Shown piece after piece: positions 62,696 through 64,000 of a stretch of DNA of 64,000 bases. Under the pieces are notes generated by a model. The model saw only the letters and a list, made by a program, of their open reading frames with translations. It made no database searches and was not told the origin of the DNA. How positions within the stretch are numbered: position 1 is the stretch's first letter; each line of letters begins with the position of its first letter. The translations under genes were made by a program, and so were the position numbers. This DNA comes from Falciphora oryzae (lineage: Eukaryota; Ascomycota; Sordariomycetes; Magnaporthales; Magnaporthaceae): assembly GCA_000733355.1 (NCBI GenBank), contig JNVV01000003.1:496001-560000 (forward strand). The letters run 5' to 3'.

Positions 62696-64000
62696 TCAGG
62701 CACCCCTGCCATTCGCCGCGGATGCAAAGTTGCCTACCGCCGGCGACGACGTGCCCATCTCCTCGTCGCTGCCACTTCCCCAATTTGAGACGCGTGGCTT
62801 CTCGTCCGAGGACGTGCGCTGGACGGGCTGGGGCGCCTTCTCGGCCGCGGTGACGCCGCCCGAGGTGTCCTGCCGGATCAGGCCGTACTTGATGGACTGG
62901 CCCTCGATCTCCTCGGGCGCGAGGAAGGGCAGGTCGTACGAGGCCTTGACGTACGAGATGTCGTCGGTGAAGCCCTTTGCGAAGATGACGTCGATCTCCT
63001 CGAGCGAGCGGCGCTTGGTCTCGGGGAAGAAGAAGTAGATGATGGGGACGAAGATACCGTTCATGATCGCGAAGAAGAGATAGGTCCCCCACCCGATGTT
63101 GGCGATCATGATGGGCACGACCATGACGACCAGGAAGTTGAACAGCCAGTTGGTGCAGGTGCTCACCGCGTTGGCCTTTGCGCGCGTCTTGATCGGGTTC
63201 ACCTCGGCTGGGTAGAGCCAGGGGAGCGGCAGCCAGGTCGCGCCGAAGAAAGCGATATATGTGAATAAACCGACGGCCGCGCCCTTGGCTGCCTCCTCGG
63301 TGCCGGGGATCAGGCACGCAAAAACGAGGACCATCGACAGGCACTGTCCCACGCTGCCGATGAGGAAGAGGAGTCGGCGGCCGGCACGCTCAATGACGAA
63401 CCAAGAGGTGGTGGCGAAGATGGCGTAGACGATCATGTTGACGCCGCCGAGCAGGAGCGCCATCTCGTGCGTCTCGCCGATGCTCTGCTGGAACAGGATC
63501 GGGAAGTAGTAGATGACGGCGTTGCAGCCACCGATCTGCTGCATCAGCTGCGACCCGGAGCCCAGCAGGACGCGGCGCAGGTGCTGCGTCGGCCCGCCGG
63601 TGAGGAGCGCCTTGAACGGCGTGCTCTTCTGGCCCGAGAAGCCCGAGGCCTTGATGCTGTCGACGATCAGGTCGCGCTCCAGCGCGGTCTCGGGCGAGTC
63701 GAGCTCGTAGCCCCTGAGGGCCGCGATGACGCGGTCGGCCTCGTCGGCGCGGTCGTGGGTCAGCAGCCACCGGGGGGACTCGGGCAGGAAGATCATGGGC
63801 ACCGCGACCAGGAGCGCGAAAATAAGCTGGAAGGCGATCGGAAAGCGCCACACCAGGTCGTCCGGCCCAAAGGACGCACCGTAATCAAGCCAATAGGCAA
63901 TAACGGTGCCGAACGCGATGATGCCGCCCTCGATGCAGATGAGTAGGCCGCGGTTTGACGTCTTGCTGCACTCGGCCTGGTACGTCGGGATGGTCGAGGT
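62696..64000 (-). CDS. MFS hexose/pentose-type sugar transporter (5' part outside window)
   Basis: The frame is open from the window edge (64000) to the stop at 62696, about 434 residues, and lacks the N-terminal 100-150 residues. Sugar-porter signatures: STIPTYQAECSKTSNRGLL, PESPRWLLTHDRADEADRVI, SQLMQQIGGCNAVIYYFPIL (the QQ-xxG-NA sugar-binding helix 7), SWFVIERAGRRLLFLIGS, LPLPWLYPAEVNPIKTRAKA, and FFFPETKRRSLEEIDVIFAK. The tail is cytosolic, Ser-rich and ends FASAANGRGA. The pattern is of the hexose/lactose-type fungal transporters and differs from the alpha-glucoside group at 48534. No intron is seen in this part. It may import the monosaccharide or disaccharide used by the adjacent catabolic genes. 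Confidence 0.92.
   Translation of the reverse strand, partial: TSTIPTYQAECSKTSNRGLLICIEGGIIAFGTVIAYWLDYGASFGPDDLVWRFPIAFQLIFALLVAVPMIFLPESPRWLLTHDRADEADRVIAALRGYELDSPETALERDLIVDSIKASGFSGQKSTPFKALLTGGPTQHLRRVLLGSGSQLMQQIGGCNAVIYYFPILFQQSIGETHEMALLLGGVNMIVYAIFATTSWFVIERAGRRLLFLIGSVGQCLSMVLVFACLIPGTEEAAKGAAVGLFTYIAFFGATWLPLPWLYPAEVNPIKTRAKANAVSTCTNWLFNFLVVMVVPIMIANIGWGTYLFFAIMNGIFVPIIYFFFPETKRRSLEEIDVIFAKGFTDDISYVKASYDLPFLAPEEIEGQSIKYGLIRQDTSGGVTAAEKAPQPVQRTSSDEKPRVSNWGSGSDEEMGTSSPAVGNFASAANGRGA

Overview
The window is nuclear DNA of a filamentous ascomycete (Pezizomycotina, probably Sordariomycetes). The support is short GT-AG introns with CTGAC or CTAAC branch points, a tRNA-Gly, fungus-only families (Zn2Cys6 regulators, an NLR with a Goodbye-like domain, a FAS1 protein, an RCR-like protein) and C-to-T nonsense damage resembling repeat-induced point mutation (RIP).

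Layout. 0-3.3 kb is decayed: a hAT-like MITE, a BBE-type FAD oxidase pseudogene and a 1.2-kb PIF/Harbinger-like element beside a large inverted repeat. 4.4-7.4 kb has a multi-pass membrane protein, an RCR-like membrane protein and tRNA-Gly(GCC). 10-23 kb has a secreted FAS1 protein, a frameshifted F-box-like gene, a decayed GH55/subtilase composite, a JmjC protein, a nonsense-interrupted thioredoxin-reductase-like gene, a second MITE copy and a coiled-coil protein. 23.9-31.4 kb is a complete Ty1/copia retrotransposon with identical 233-bp LTRs and a 5-bp target duplication. Its gag-pol is one reading frame broken by seven stops, and it carries a spliced antisense gene between the RNase H region and the 3' LTR. 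32.7-46 kb has a secreted cysteine-repeat protein, a 2,138-residue NLR (caspase-like, Goodbye-like, NACHT, TPR, zinc-finger-like), a small cysteine-containing protein, a ferric reductase and a Ser/Pro-rich single-pass membrane protein.

48.5-64 kb looks like a sugar/polyol catabolic cluster: an alpha-glucoside-type MFS permease, an L-arabinitol/xylitol-type dehydrogenase, a Sde182-type nucleoside-hydrolase-like protein, a transketolase, a Zn2Cys6 regulator divergent from the transketolase, a related regulator-like protein without a zinc cluster, and a hexose-type MFS transporter running off the window. Transporters would import sugar or glycoside, the hydrolase-like protein may release sugar, the dehydrogenase would make a ketose, and the transketolase would feed it, after phosphorylation, into the pentose phosphate pathway. 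The substrate is not known from sequence.

Exon boundaries were read by eye from splice signals, phase and family alignment. They are reliable where flanking motifs are strong and approximate in the pseudogenes.
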